In this document: piece by piece, positions 1 through 11,829 of the stretch
How the letters are laid out: every line of letters begins with the position of its first letter
How positions within the stretch are numbered: position 1 is the stretch's first letter
From: Malaya genurostris
Taxonomy: Eukaryota > Arthropoda > Insecta > Diptera > Culicidae
Length of the DNA stretch: 64,000 bases
Direction: 5' to 3'
NCBI RefSeq assembly: GCF_030247185.1
Contig: NC_080571.1
Location: forward strand, 342,493,379-342,557,378
The notes under the pieces: generated by a model
Databases searched by the model: none
What the model saw: only the letters and a program-made list of their open reading frames with translations
What the model was told of the DNA's origin: nothing
Made by a program: the position numbers and the translations under genes

Positions 1-430
1 CGATAATACTTTAAAACATTCTTGGTAGCCGGCTACCCAGAGCAATAAACACATGATAACATTATTAAAACATTTACTAACAAAGTATCCTCTCCTGTGA
101 TGCCTGTGGGAATGCAGAGGATTCCTCGGTTCTTAGTAGCAACATGCATCGAACTAACAATCCTTTCCCTCCCAAGTAGATCTGCATTCGGACGTGGCCG
201 GCGTCGGTATTGATCAGCATGCATGGTTCAATACAGTTTGCACAGTGTGAAACAATGTGTTATTCCCAAACATGTTACTTCAAAAAATCATTTTGCAATC
301 TCAATTGGTCCAGATCAATAACGGAGTAGCAACACACGGGCGGTCTCTAATGCTAATGCTAAAACAAAGCCAAACCGAAACCATTATATATAAAGGGTAT
401 GCAACCACTGTGAAAATCAACTTTAGAACC
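1..430. other. No gene recognised
   Basis: I see no domain, RNA gene or clean repeat boundary here. The short open frames lack recognisable motifs and run on both strands. Confidence 0.5.
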
Positions 431-439
431 GAGACCTGG

Positions 440-960
440 AGGGCTGAATTCCACATACCATTCGAATTAGTTCGTCGAGATCGGTCCCAGTAACATTTTT
501 GAGCACTCACTCACGGTTGAAACCGAACCTAGATTCAAATTAAAAATCTTGTGGTCAGGTATGCCGTACCAGAATTTTATCCGGCTTGCTTCCGGTTCCG
601 GCATTACGGGGTTAATAATATTCAAAAGTGAAAATATTTGCACTAACTTTCCTCGGATGGAACCGACTTTCACAAACCTAGTATCAATTAAAGGCTCGAT
701 TCTTCGAAGACCAGTTCTCACAAACTTAACTTGATTCAAGTGAAAGATCGTGTCAACCCAAAATTTAAATGGATCCGACTTCCGGTTTCGGAATTAAGTG
801 GTGAAAAATACTGAGCAAAAACGCGAATATTCGGCGAAACCGTACTAAACCGTTTTCCAATATGTAGGTCCTATTAGTTGATGACCAAACTAAGTGGTTT
901 TGAATATATTGTTTCTCTGATTCCGGTTTCAGAAGTACCACAAGTAGCGATCAAATAAAC
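440..960. repeat. Degenerate culicine interspersed repeat
   Basis: The stretch contains several spaced copies of a CTTCCGGTTTCGG-like motif (about 590, 777 and 920), together with recurrent phrases such as 'agattcaaa' and 'ttcgtcgagatcgg'. These also occur in the repeats near 7.4-7.9, 34.9-36.2, 46.8-47.2 and 51.8-52.5 kb. The copy is old and its ends cannot be fixed. The short ORFs across it are shadows. Confidence 0.5.
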
Positions 961-1084
961 GTATTACTATTATGTTTCAAACCAACCGACGAAAGTGTCC
1001 AATTAATGGTATAAATCCTACATTAGATATTATATATAGCCACGGCGAAGAAAAACTTATGTATTAGTTATACGAATACGAATT

Positions 1085-1086
<2 letters not shown>

Positions 1087-1157
<71 letters not shown>
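1087..1157. repeat. (TTA)n microsatellite
   Basis: An uninterrupted trinucleotide run of about 23 TTA units. It may mark the tail of an old I-type retrotransposon, which often end in TAA repeats, but no adjoining coding remnant is visible. Confidence 0.95.
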
Positions 1158-1158
<1 letters not shown>

Positions 1159-1159
1159 A

Positions 1160-3480
1160 AACTCTACATTGTTGAGTCACATTTACAACAGTTGATTTGA
1201 TCTCGCAGTGATGAAATGAAAGCCACATGGGCTGAAAAGTTTTTCCGGTCTGCGAACAGCCAGTAGTCGCTGTGAGCCAAAACTGGCGAACACGGTGGAT
1301 TTGAGAGCAATTCGAAATTCAGTTCATGTAGCTCAGATTCATCGACACGTTCTCGTTTTTGGTCAACAGTGAGCAAACGCGGCACCCACTTTGAACAGAT
1401 CTTTCTCATAGTCAATTAAACTGAGCTGTGTAAACCAATTCGTGATCGCAAGAAAGCTAATAGCGTCGTCATAAGGGAAATTGATTTTAACTCACGTTCT
1501 GTATTCGTCATCATCATCGTCACCAAATATGCCCACAATTTTCGAATGCACAACACTGAAATGGCTGAAATCCGGACACATTCCAAACGAATTTTTCATC
1601 CAGTTCCGAGCACATGTTACCCTTTCCCGTATGCGTCGTACATTGATTCGTAGCTTTCGGACACGTACCTTCGGGGAAAAAAAACGAGAAAAAAAACACG
1701 AGTGAGTAACAACAGAACTTCCCGTTGGGTCCGCAAGGGGAGGATTTATTGCATTCAATTGCACCTTTTATCGTGTGCTGAAAATCGCTCCTCGGAGCTC
1801 TGCTGCAGTCGTACGCTTCTCGGAAATTTGCGGGTCTCGTTCGTTTCCAGGATCAAAAGTTAGAGAGAGAGAGACCAGGACAGCATGGCGAAATGAGTGT
1901 GCAACCGGAGCACCAGATAATTGGATGCTGCAAGGCATTTCCGGCGTTTCGATTTTCAATAAAAATCTGGTGAGCCATCACAGCTTTTTTTTGGGAGAGG
2001 GGTTTGCTTCCCCTTGATCTGATCTTGGAGTGAATCATTTCGGTACCTTATCACCGTTTGCAGTGGGTGAGTAAAGTGCATGACTGGGAAAAACCCACCG
2101 GGAGAATGACATTCCCGCGCAGCTGCAGCGTAGTTCCGCCATGGGACCAATTGTTTTAACCCGTGCCGAAAGGCGTTGTCTCCATTCCAAGAAATTTATG
2201 AGTCGATTATTTAGAATAATTTCTAGTCACAAAGTAACAACAGAAATTCGAAATAAATAATTTTAATGAACCCGTCGGTTGGCTCATTTCCTCGAGGTGC
2301 CGCAGTTTGGAAGTGAAAAACAACATGCCATAGCTCTTGGTCGTTGCTACTTTGTTTTTAAACTCATAAGTTGTGGATTAACTCTCCTATTTCATTAGCT
2401 TACCGTAACTTCGTTGCAGCTTCATCGACGGCGTCATCACGAGGGGACAATTTCTTTCGGTTGAACATTTCAAAACACATAAAAAGCGATCCCCCTTTCC
2501 CAGTTCGCGCAGTGCACTTTTACGACACGGTTATGTAATTCGTCATTTTCAGACACTTTTCCGTTCCAGAAAATAAAATAAACACTAGACCGTAAAAGGG
2601 GAATAGTTTGGTTCCAGAATGTTTTTCTTTCACTGCGCCATGACAGGTTTATCATGCAAGCACCAGTACGACAATATTGTTCCTAATCTTATGGAATACG
2701 TACCAACATTATACGAAGGTTTCAAACAAAAATTTTCACAAACTTTTGAGCTAACATTATTTTTTTGCCATCAAAACAAAACCTGCAGCACAAAACTGTC
2801 ACAGGAAATAGTTATTAATCGACGTCGCTACGTGTTGGTAACGGACATCAAGTCGCTGGTTACTTTGTTTCCTACCTGTTCAACCAGACGACGAGTATCA
2901 AATCGACGTCAACGACTGTCATATAATTCACGAAAAAGGCGAAGAAAAAAAATGAAATAACAGTTTTTCATACGTCAAAGAGTACAACTTCACAGGCGGA
3001 CTATTTTTGCGTTAGGGTTTTATTCCGCCTGCTGACAGCCCCGCATCAGTCTGTCGTAGCTAATTTCTGAATTTACTTCGCTTTTTCGGTCTGGTTTCAA
3101 GGTCAATCATCGTTATGTTTTTAAATTAACAAAAATTGTATGTAAATACAGCGAGCGCGTGTGTCTGTGCGTCCCTTCGGTCGCTTCGGCTGATGGGTGT
3201 TCCGCCTTCTGGTCGAAAACATTGTATGTTGCCCGTCGACTTTGGGCCATTATTGTCTCGGTTGTGTCTAATGTTCCAGAATAATAAAACAAAAACCGTG
3301 TTTGATATCGCACAGATCCGGTAGCGGGCATGGCCCCGGGATGGGAGAAAGCGGCCCGCACTGACTCAATTGCGGTCTGGCACATAGAGTGAAAGAGAAA
3401 ACAATTGGAGATCGCTTAGGTTCCTTGTGTGAACATGTTCAGAAAATTCTTCGGTTTACTGCACTGGTTGATGTCCCCCG
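1160..3480. other. Gene-free stretch, probably low-copy DNA
   Basis: Base composition is more balanced than in the repeats around it. The open frames at about 1164-1415, 2619-2960 and 3113-3385 are short, have no recognisable domain and show no conserved motif. A host exon cannot be excluded without transcript data. Confidence 0.4.
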
Positions 3481-3923
3481 CTACGGTTGATTTTGGCTAG
3501 CAAAAATAAGGGTAACCGCACCTATATTAACTTCGCCCTACCATTTCTGGCATATTCTGAAATCATTGGATAGAATGAGATCTACTAATCTCTATTTAAT
3601 TTCATACGCAGAAATTAGCTAGCTATTAGTAGGCTCTGCAAAATTGTACGCTCGATTTAAATTCTTGCAAAGCTACTATGTTTCACGAAATCATACAATT
3701 AAAGTTAATTGGATTTTTTCGAAGTAACTTAAATAAAATCAGCTGATTTTAGCTAATGTCATCAATAGAACAGTAAGATGAAATGGCGATCACTCACTTT
3801 TGATGTCGTGAAAATATCTGAAATTAAATGGTAACACAGATTTATTAGAATCAGAATTTAAAATTTTCAATTCCACTTTTAGAGCCCAATTACAATTATG
3901 TTCTTACCAATTAACAATATACT

Positions 3924-5333
3924 AGGGCAACGGTTCCCTATTTCATCTGAGCTCCTATTTCCATCTCATCCCTTCACCTCATAACTTTGAATATGAATAA
4001 TATTTTACAACTTACCGGAAACAAACTGTGAAATGTTTTAAAATGATTTGAAAAGCTATTGTCACACTTTCCTATTGAAAGAAATGGTTTTAAATTCTTC
4101 GGTGATCGATTTTTTCGTTTGAAATAAACTCACTTTTCGATTTAGGACACATTTTCGTCTCAAGATTTACAGTTCGTCATGTTTCTAATTATCTACTAGT
4201 CGATTCGTCTTAAAACATGATCACTATTTCGCACATTTACACTGCTAATGAATGCTTGATGACTTCATAATTAGTAATGTTCACTTGTCACTTGTTTAAT
4301 CAACGATTAAAAACTTAAAAAACTACCCGACAAGCAATAAAAGTCTTCGAAAATATGAGATGAAAGTTTTTCACTTCGTTCACTTGATTGCGCTTTGTTT
4401 TCATCTCATTTGGTTTCGCAAAGTTGCCAAGTTATCTCATAATGTTACAAAACAAAAATTGTTTATCTTCTTCAAATTATCATCAAAAAGTATGTTTTTG
4501 GTATCCGTGACATTAGTTTGATTATATTATTGATATTAATATTTCAATAAAACTGTTTCTGCTTCGAATATTACCAGAAAGAACGTGTTAAATACTAATG
4601 AAATAACCATTGTGGCAAATCTAGTAGCACTGGTTTCATTCCGCTATACGCCAACACAACGCTGTGAAGTGTGTGTGTGTGTTTCATCGGCTGTGCACAG
4701 AGATGCCAGGTATTTTCATAGAAAATATGTATTACTTTGCATAGAAAGTCTATATATGTTCTATCTGTTTTCACTAATAAAATGATGTTAAAAGATAGTT
4801 CTTTATATCTCCGCAAGTCATTACCCCATTGATTAGATAATTCAATGAGTAAATTTTTTACCAATAATAATAATGTGGAAAAATCCTGGTGGGTACGGTT
4901 GTATCGTTTGAGTTGTATATCTGGCAGCGGTAAGGCAGTCGGTCACCAGAATGTCTGCAAGCCATATTTTTCCAGCTGGCTGCGTTTAGTCAGCCATCTG
5001 GCAGCCATGCTAATGCGGGTGAGAGTGTAATAGTGGAATATTTTGTTTTGATTGCTGTCGCCATTGCTAATTTATAGGATGAATAAAAGATCAACGATAG
5101 GATGGATAAAAATCCATTGAGATGAAATTAGGAGCAGAGTAGTGAAAACATCATTAGTGTTTTTAGCTGTTTTATAAATATTAGTTGAATCTTCAAGAAA
5201 TGTGAGTCAATTTTCAACGTGGAGCAAGGCGAATGAAGCAGTAATATGAAATAGTTACAGTGATTTTAGTGGCTAAATCGGAGTTTGAAGGCGACGTCCT
5301 TACAAATGAGATGAAATAGGGAGCCCTTACCCT
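3924..5333. mobile_element. Candidate non-autonomous TIR element
   Basis: Positions 3924-3948 and 5309-5333 are inverted relative to each other and match at 22 of 25 positions (the conserved core reads TCCCTATTTCATCT). A second inverted pair lies just inside: the CTCCTATTTCCATCTC-like stretch near 3950 and its counterpart near 5115-5135. The 1.4 kb interior has no long open frame. A similar motif (AAGGGTAACCGCACCTAT) near 3510 may be part of another copy. I could not establish a target duplication, so the exact ends are uncertain. Confidence 0.45.
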
Positions 5334-5612
5334 ATTTTAATTTGTCATCATTAGAAATAGAAATTGTTTTTTTTTTCCTATTGCGTCAGTGCTCTTTGTT
5401 GGAACATTACTTTATATTGTAATTTGACAAATATTGCGAATTGCTCGCGCCGAACCCTTCATAAGCACATTTCTCCAATAAGTCAGCTTTAATTTGGTTC
5501 AGTGAATGAATGGTGAAACAACTAAAATATACCTAGTTTAAATTAGGGGTGTACTGGATATCTGTCATCGTTAATTCTTAACTTGGCATCGTGTTATATT
5601 GATAACTTAGGG

Positions 5613-6049
5613 CAAATTCAGCAGAGGAAGGTTTCATATGGAAAATTTATAATAGAACTGAAACTGGAACAAACGTATCCCTACATTTTTTCTATATTTG
5701 AAACACAAATATAACGCCAGTTTATTTTATTATAATTTCCAGATTTAAATTTCAAAACTGACATAAATTATGCATCTAGAACTAGAACACTACTGAATAT
5801 GCCCTTAGGACATAGGGGTTCTAGATGCATAATTTATGTCAGTTTTAAAATTTAAATTTAGAAATTATAACAAAATAAACTGGCAACCCCAGCAGCGTCT
5901 TATCTGTGTTTCAAACATAGCCAAAATAAAACGGCAGCTTATACCAATTTTAAATTTGACAGTAGAGCTGTTCGAATGAATAAAACTAGACTCAAGTTTC
6001 AGTTCTATTATAGATCTGTCATATAAAACCTTCAGCTGCTTAATTTGCT
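5613..6049. repeat. Foldback (long inverted repeat) element
   Basis: The left arm, 5613-5782, and the right arm, 5818-6049, are imperfect reverse complements separated by a 35 base loop. The innermost section is nearly perfect (ATGCATCTAGAAC pairing with GTTCTAGATGCAT). The outer parts match through the shared words 'ataatagaactgaaact' and 'gaaggttt'. The right arm is about 60 bases longer, so it carries insertions. There is no coding capacity. It could be a foldback transposon or a MITE dimer. Confidence 0.75.
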
Positions 6050-6059
6050 TTTAGGCTGT

Positions 6060-7100
6060 CAATGACTTCTGAATGATTTTAAATTTTGGGCGCATCGGTA
6101 GTTAGTTTTTAGTAGAATTTGACCAAAACCTCGATCACAAATTGATTTCTTTTGCACTGCAAATAAAATGATAATAAGATAATAACCGCATTCGGAGAGT
6201 GTAAGAATAATTTGGAAAAAAAAGTCAACTCACATTCTGATGAGGTAATTATTTTCATCCAATAATTTAAGAACAAACTATACAGTAGTGATTTCAATGA
6301 TAGATTTTTCTGAGTGTCAGAAAACTAAATCGAACTGTCAATATCATTTAGATTCTCAAGCAGATTTTTTTTTCTTGCACGAAAAATAACTACTAAATTG
6401 TTAGATTTCGAAATAATTCGCGTCACTTATATCTCTACTTCTCAGGAACCGGAAATTGTGGCCATTTGATCTTCGAACTTGTTCAGTGATCCAAAATTAA
6501 CCAGTCTAAAACCCAAACAATGATTATATCTTTTCCAGTTTTTACTTGAAACGGGGACGGACAATTTGTATTTCGTTTTAATTTCAAAGATTGGACTTTG
6601 GTCAATTGGTGTCTCGTGAAAACGTTCATTGTGCGTTGACGGACAATGTTTCGAATGTTATTCCTTCTTCAGGGTAACTATAAATAGTCTCCGTCAAGTA
6701 TGGAGTAAGGTTTGAAATCATAAACGACAAACAACATTGATACTCTCTTTTTTGCAATGGAAGGCGAAAATTCTTCGTCCTTTTTCGTTTGTTTTGGAGG
6801 TGACCATTTACGAATGCTACGGAAAAGAAAAGAACACGAGACTGTTGGATTGGATTTTTTCATTGAGAATGAGTAAAAATTTCAATCTCGCTTTTCACGT
6901 AAAACACTCGGAAGGCCATGCAAAAAACTTGACAGTAAAAGCAGGCCATGGAAAGCGATTTCTATAAACAACAATTTGTAGTTATTTAACTCACTGAAAA
7001 GATAGTAGATCCTCACCTCTTGCATTTGGACTACCTCAAAATATACTCCATTTTTTCGAGTGATCATCGGAAAACTTCTGCAAAATATTGCGTCAGAAAA
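6060..7100. other. Gene-free stretch with a culicine repeat remnant
   Basis: A phrase near 6450-6490 (CATTTGATCTTCGAACTTG) matches the repeat units at 34.9 and 35.8 kb. No supported gene is present. Confidence 0.4.
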
Positions 7101-7129
7101 TAGAACTGCTTCCTTCCAAGCGAAAATGT

Positions 7130-7345
7130 AAAACGTAAATGACAGTTTTCTTGCCGAATTTCGGCAAAAGTTGATGAATTCAGCAGAAAGTTATGTTCAA
7201 TTTCGGCAAAAAGATGCACTTTACCAAATAATCAGTAAATATTTTAAACGAATCTCGGAAAACATAATACTAATTACTGAATAATCAGCAAAATTGTGTG
7301 TTGTCGATCCGTCTCGGTATTTTACTTTACCGAGCTCGAGAATTG
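7130..7345. repeat. MITE-like remnant with TTTCGGCAAAA motifs
   Basis: Short related words (TTTCGGCAAAAG, TTTCGGCAAAAAG, TCTCGGAAAA, and alternating 'aatcagtaa'/'aatcagcaa') repeat over about 200 bases, as in small subterminal-repeat MITEs. Ends are not resolved. Confidence 0.4.
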
Positions 7346-7349
7346 GTTT

Positions 7350-7900
7350 TAAGTGTGTAGATTCAAATAAGAGGTCCTGTGGTCCCATATAAAATTCTTG
7401 ATTTTTGTTTGAATCTGACTTCCGGTTCCGGAACTAGAATCTGCAAAAAAATGAAATAAGAGGCTGAACCAATTTTCACAAAATTAGAATCAAATAAAGG
7501 TCTTTTTCCCATAGAAAATTCCTGAATTTCATCTTGATCTGACTTCCGGTGAGTAAGGGAGTAAGTATTCACTTTCTCAGAGATGACGTAGCCGATTTTT
7601 GACAAACTTAGATTCAAATGAGTGATCTTTCGGTCCTGTATAAAATTTCTGAATTTCATTCCGGAAGCACCGGAAATAGTGGTCACAAACTCTAAAATGA
7701 AACGAGCTCACTTTTCTCAGCGACGGATTGACCAATTTTTTTTTCGAGCTTGTCATAAAAACTTACTGCAACTGTGACAGTCTCCCGATTCCGGTTATCC
7801 GAAAAAAGTTATCCGAAATGACCGATACGAAATTTGCATCGATTTCTCGTGAAATGTTAATGAGAAAGGCACCATTACACCACTAGGCAGATTAAAACAG
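7350..7900. repeat. Culicine interspersed repeat copy
   Basis: Units of roughly 120 bases each contain 'gacttccggt' and 'agattcaaat'. The right border near 7862-7890 carries GAGAAAGGCACCATTACACC followed by 'actaggcag', a variant of the border at 33222-33260 in the opposite orientation. Non-coding. Confidence 0.55.
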
Positions 7901-7904
7901 GTTT

Positions 7905-8640
7905 TTTTTTCTCAAAATAAATCACTAACATATCAAAATATTAAACACACAACTTTGTCGAATAGTGCTAAGAGTGTTATTTCCTAAATACTTTGAAATC
8001 GGCAAGTCTCCGTTGCAGAGAATTTGCCACCCAAAAGTAAATGACTGTGGCCGACCAGAGCGCTATCTACACATCATTGTCGGCGTTCTCAGATTCAACC
8101 AGATTGGAAATAGGCAGGCTGCTGGTGAGATTGTTCCTTTAAAGATGTTTCATTTTTTTTTTAATTGACAATGCTGCTGTTTTGTAATGCAAAAAAATTG
8201 GAATGAATCCTTCAGTTTAAAAATTGTACAATCCGGTCAATTGCAAAGTTTGAACGTTGAAGATGCGCACGTGAGGTTTGTTATCGTGTCATATTCAACT
8301 AGAACTTATGTGAATATAGTTCCGGCTTCCTTGAGTAGAGAAAAGGCGGGTGGGTAGTATCAGAGTCATAACTGGATGACGTGAATACGAATAAAACTGA
8401 CGTGCTTTTTCTACACTTCCAAATATCGATAATCGTACGTACTAGTTGCTTGATTGTGTGAATTTTAAAAATTTTCAATGCTTCACTTACAGAACTTTAA
8501 CGGTGCAATATACAAAGAAAAAAAACGGGAAAGTTTAGGAGACAAGACTGTGAATAATTCGCAAGTGTTAGATATTCAAATTTTATTCGATATACTGATA
8601 ACATTAGACTACAACAACAAAATATTATTCTCAACATTTG
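7905..8640. other. No gene recognised
   Basis: AT-rich sequence between the culicine repeat and the DD37E transposase. It may include the 3' end of that transposon, but I found no counterpart of its right terminal repeat. Confidence 0.4.
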
Positions 8641-8644
8641 CTAC

Positions 8645-9655
8645 TTAGCCATTGTAGACTAGCTGGCGCACCTTCTTGCGAATGTTCCTCAATAAATTCC
8701 GTACAGACTTCTTGGCGACAAGTTTTGACACTTTTTTCCAATCTTTTTCGAACTGTTGAATGGTTTCTGCTGTCGAGACATGTTTCCTATGATGTGCCTT
8801 CGTTAATGCCCAAAATTCCTCAATTGGTCGAAGTTGTGGGCAATTTGATGGATTCATATCTTTTGGGACGAAAGTGACATTTTTGGAAGTATACCATTCT
8901 ACCGTTGATTTCGAGTAGTGGCAAGCAGCAAGATCTGGCCAGAAGACAACATGATTCTTGTGGTTTCGAATCATGGGAAGAAGTCGTTTTTGTAAACATT
9001 CCTTGATGTATATTTCGCTGTTCATTGAAGCAGTGGTGATGAAGGTTTTCGAAATCTTACCGCAGCTACAAATTGCTTGCCAGACCATAGCTTTCTTACC
9101 AAATTTTTCGACTTCAACCGATGTCTCGGACTGGTTTAACTCAAGCCCTTCCCGCACCCTATAATATTGTGGTCCCGGCAAGGATTTGTAATCGAGTTTC
9201 ACGTAGGTTTCGTCGTCCATGATTATGCAGTTCAAATTTCCAGCAAGAATCGTATTGTACAGCTTTCGAACCCTCGGCCTGATCGATGCTTCATGTTTAC
9301 GTTTTGGTTGTTTCTGCTTCTTATAGGTTCGAAGATTCAAACGTTCTTTAGCACGAAGAACATTTGACTTCGAAGTGTCCACTTTTTTGGCCTTATCCCG
9401 AACTGAAACCTTCTTCATTTGCTCGAACGCCTTCAGTATACGTTTATCCAACTGAGGGTTAGCAGGACCTTTTTTTTCGACCCGTTTTCGATTCATCCTC
9501 AAAGGTGTTATCCTCACCGAACTTCCTGATTGCATTTCGCACGGCTTTTTCACTTACTCCTTCCATTTTTGCTATCTTTCTCAGTGACAGTCCGCGTTCT
9601 GTGCACCATTTGTACACAATTTTTCAACGTTGTTCTGCTAAAAACTTTCGAACAA
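8645..9655 (-). pseudogene. DD37E Tc1/mariner transposase, frameshifted
   Basis: The reading runs from about 9655 down to the stop at 8645. An N-terminal helix-turn-helix lies at about 9500-9600 (RKIAKMEGVSEKAVRNAIRK), followed by GRKKGPANPQLDKR and the catalytic core. The core has MDDET, then FWPDLAACH, then CPQLRPIEEFW. The second Asp and the final Glu are separated by 37 residues, which defines the DD37E group (ITmD37E) described in mosquitoes. Two lesions inactivate it. An in-frame TGA lies at 9624-9626. An extra A in the 8-A run at 9470-9477 separates the DNA-binding part from the 302-codon catalytic frame. All three catalytic acids are intact, so this is a recent loss. Confidence 0.85.
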
Positions 9656-9777
9656 ATTAGTGAAAACGAATAAACAACTGCACAAGTGGTTAGAGAAGAG
9701 TGTAAACAACAGGACGCAGCCATAAAAATTGACAAATTCTGAACCATTGCGAAATGGCAGCGATTTTTGGTTGCGTC

Positions 9778-9802
9778 CATACTTTCTGGGACAGTCTTTA
9801 TG
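9778..9802. repeat. Probable terminal repeat of the DD37E transposon
   Basis: Upstream of the transposase, the reverse strand reads ACTGTCCCAGAAAGTATGGA followed by 'cgcaacc'. The ACTGTCCCA-type start is usual for Tc1/mariner terminal repeats. No matching copy was found on the other side, near 8.5 kb. Confidence 0.4.
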
Positions 9803-9809
9803 TCAAGCG

Positions 9810-10430
9810 CAAATATAGTAACATGTTTATTTTAGTTTCAAAGAAACTTTTCTCCATTAAACATCGCTACTTTCATATCAGTTTGAAGAAAAACGGTGAT
9901 CCTATGAGTGAAAATTCTTGCACCGGTGACGAGCTATAGGATTCGTTGGGGAAACTTTAAAAATTACGCGTAAATAGAACGTCATGCCTAGCATACTTTT
10001 CTACCGAGGACTATTAGTCCTGTATTTCAATCAAACGTAGCGCTTTTAGTGATAAAATACTTTCATCTACACTCATTTTGTTTACATATGAAGTGTGTGT
10101 AAAATTGACCCAATCTGCATGGCTAACACTTGCAGATGTCACCACGATCGACACGAGGCGCCACAACGATTTGGGTGCCGCTTTCACATGAGACACAATG
10201 TTGGGTGCAACATTCACTTCACCCTAGATTTTTGTTAAGCTGTTGGTTAAAATGATAATTTTGTTTTTGTTGGCATTCTGATTGAATTCTCGTGTGATTT
10301 ATGCGACATGGAAAAAAGTTACCCTTAACACATAGGGAAATCGTGTGATAAGTGTGAACATTGTTGTAGTTGGAATACTCATATAACAGGCAGGAGGATT
10401 TTGTTATCGTTCCGGAATTTTCCGGTGGAA
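9810..10430. other. No gene recognised
   Basis: Nothing I can support. The 10219-10515 frame is coding-like only in its first 30 residues, which belong to the I-element fragment that follows. Confidence 0.4.
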
Positions 10431-11810
10431 GTCCATGTTGGGGGAGCTTGTCTGAAAGAACACCAATGGAAACTAAATCAAATGACAGTTTAATGTTTAA
10501 AAATACAGATGCCATTTGTGTGATTGGAAGCTTGTTTCCCCGGCTTTTGAATGGCGATAACTTTCACTTGCCTCCAGTCAGGTGGGACAAAATTTTGCTC
10601 AAGAAGCTTGTTGAACAATTCCAACAAACGACGTTTTGCAAGGTCGGGCAGATTCTCTACCAAGTTGAATTTAATTCTGTCCAACCCAGGAGCGTTATTG
10701 TTACAAGACATGAGTGCTATGGAAAATTCCATCATTGATAAGGGGCTATCGATGGAATCATCAGTTGGAGAAGACTCCCTAATAATGCTATGCGTAGGAA
10801 CAGAATCTGGACAAACTTTCCTCGCAAAATCAAATATCCATCGATTCGAGTACTCCTCACTCTCATTTCCTACGTTACGATTCCTCATTCGTCTGGCCGT
10901 ATTCCAACGAGTGCTCATTGAGGTTTCCCTTGACAAACCTTCCACAAAATGTCTCCAATAGCTACATTTCTTGGCCCGAAGTATGCTCTTGTACTTGGTT
11001 TCTAAAGTCAAGAATTTTTCAAAATTCTGAGGACCTCCTCGTATTAAAACCGTCTTGGAAGCATTTTGTTTCGCGTGCTTAGCATCTGAGCACTCTTTGT
11101 TCTACCAAGTTTGCGGCCTCCAGAATCGCACAAACGAGGAAGTCATATTCTTCAAGTGGGGGGAGCTCTTCCATTGAAGTTAAGGCACTTGAAATATTAC
11201 TTTGGTATTTAATCCAGTCAATATTTTTTGTCAAATCATATGGAATATTAACTGAATTAGCAATGCCTTTGTTACTGCTAATTGAGATGATGATTGGTAA
11301 ATGGTCGCTACCGTGTAAATCAGAAAATACTTTCCAGGTGAAATCTAGTCAAATTGAAGTCGAGCAAAGAGATAAATCTAATGCACTTGGACGTGCAGGA
11401 GGTCTTGGAATCCGTGTCATACTACCCATATTCAATACTGTCATGTTGAAATTGTCGCAAATATTATATATTAAAGATGATCTGCTATCATTGTAATCGG
11501 AACCCCACATCATTCCATGCGAATTGAAATCTCCCAGAATCAATCGTGGAGCAGGGAGGGCTTCGACAATTTCATTAAGTTGTCGTTGTCCAACTTGAGC
11601 TCTTGGTGGAATATATACCGAAGCAATGCAAATGTCCTTTCCTTTAATGTTTATTTGACAAGCAACAACTTCTATACTAGAAGTCGAAGGAATGTTTAAT
11701 CTATAAAAGGAATAACATTTCTCAATTCCTAAAAGCACTTCACCATACAGGGAGTCTCTATCGAGGCGTATAATGTTAAAGTCATTAAAATTTAAGCCTA
11801 TGTAATTAGG
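10425..11810 (-). pseudogene. Degraded I-element ORF2 fragment (copy 3)
   Basis: Three pieces align in order with ORF2 of the two intact I elements in this window. 11349-11738 is the APE endonuclease core (GDFNSHG and PPARPSALDLSLCS). 10530-11011 is the linker and first RT block (NNNAPGLDRIKFNL, DWRQVKVIAIQKPGK). About 10425-10515 is the palm start MASVFLNI. The stretch between the IQKPGK block and MASVFL, about 80 residues in the intact copies, is deleted, and further frameshifts separate the pieces. Both ends are truncated. The divergence from the intact copies is clearly larger than their divergence from each other, so this is an older insertion of the same or a sister family. Confidence 0.85.
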
Positions 11811-11829
11811 ATTGGGGCATCTTCAAGCA

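Noticed and set aside
2619..2960. 113-codon basic open frame
   Set aside because: No domain, repetitive basic tail from A-rich DNA, no supporting neighbour. Kept only as part of a gene-free stretch.
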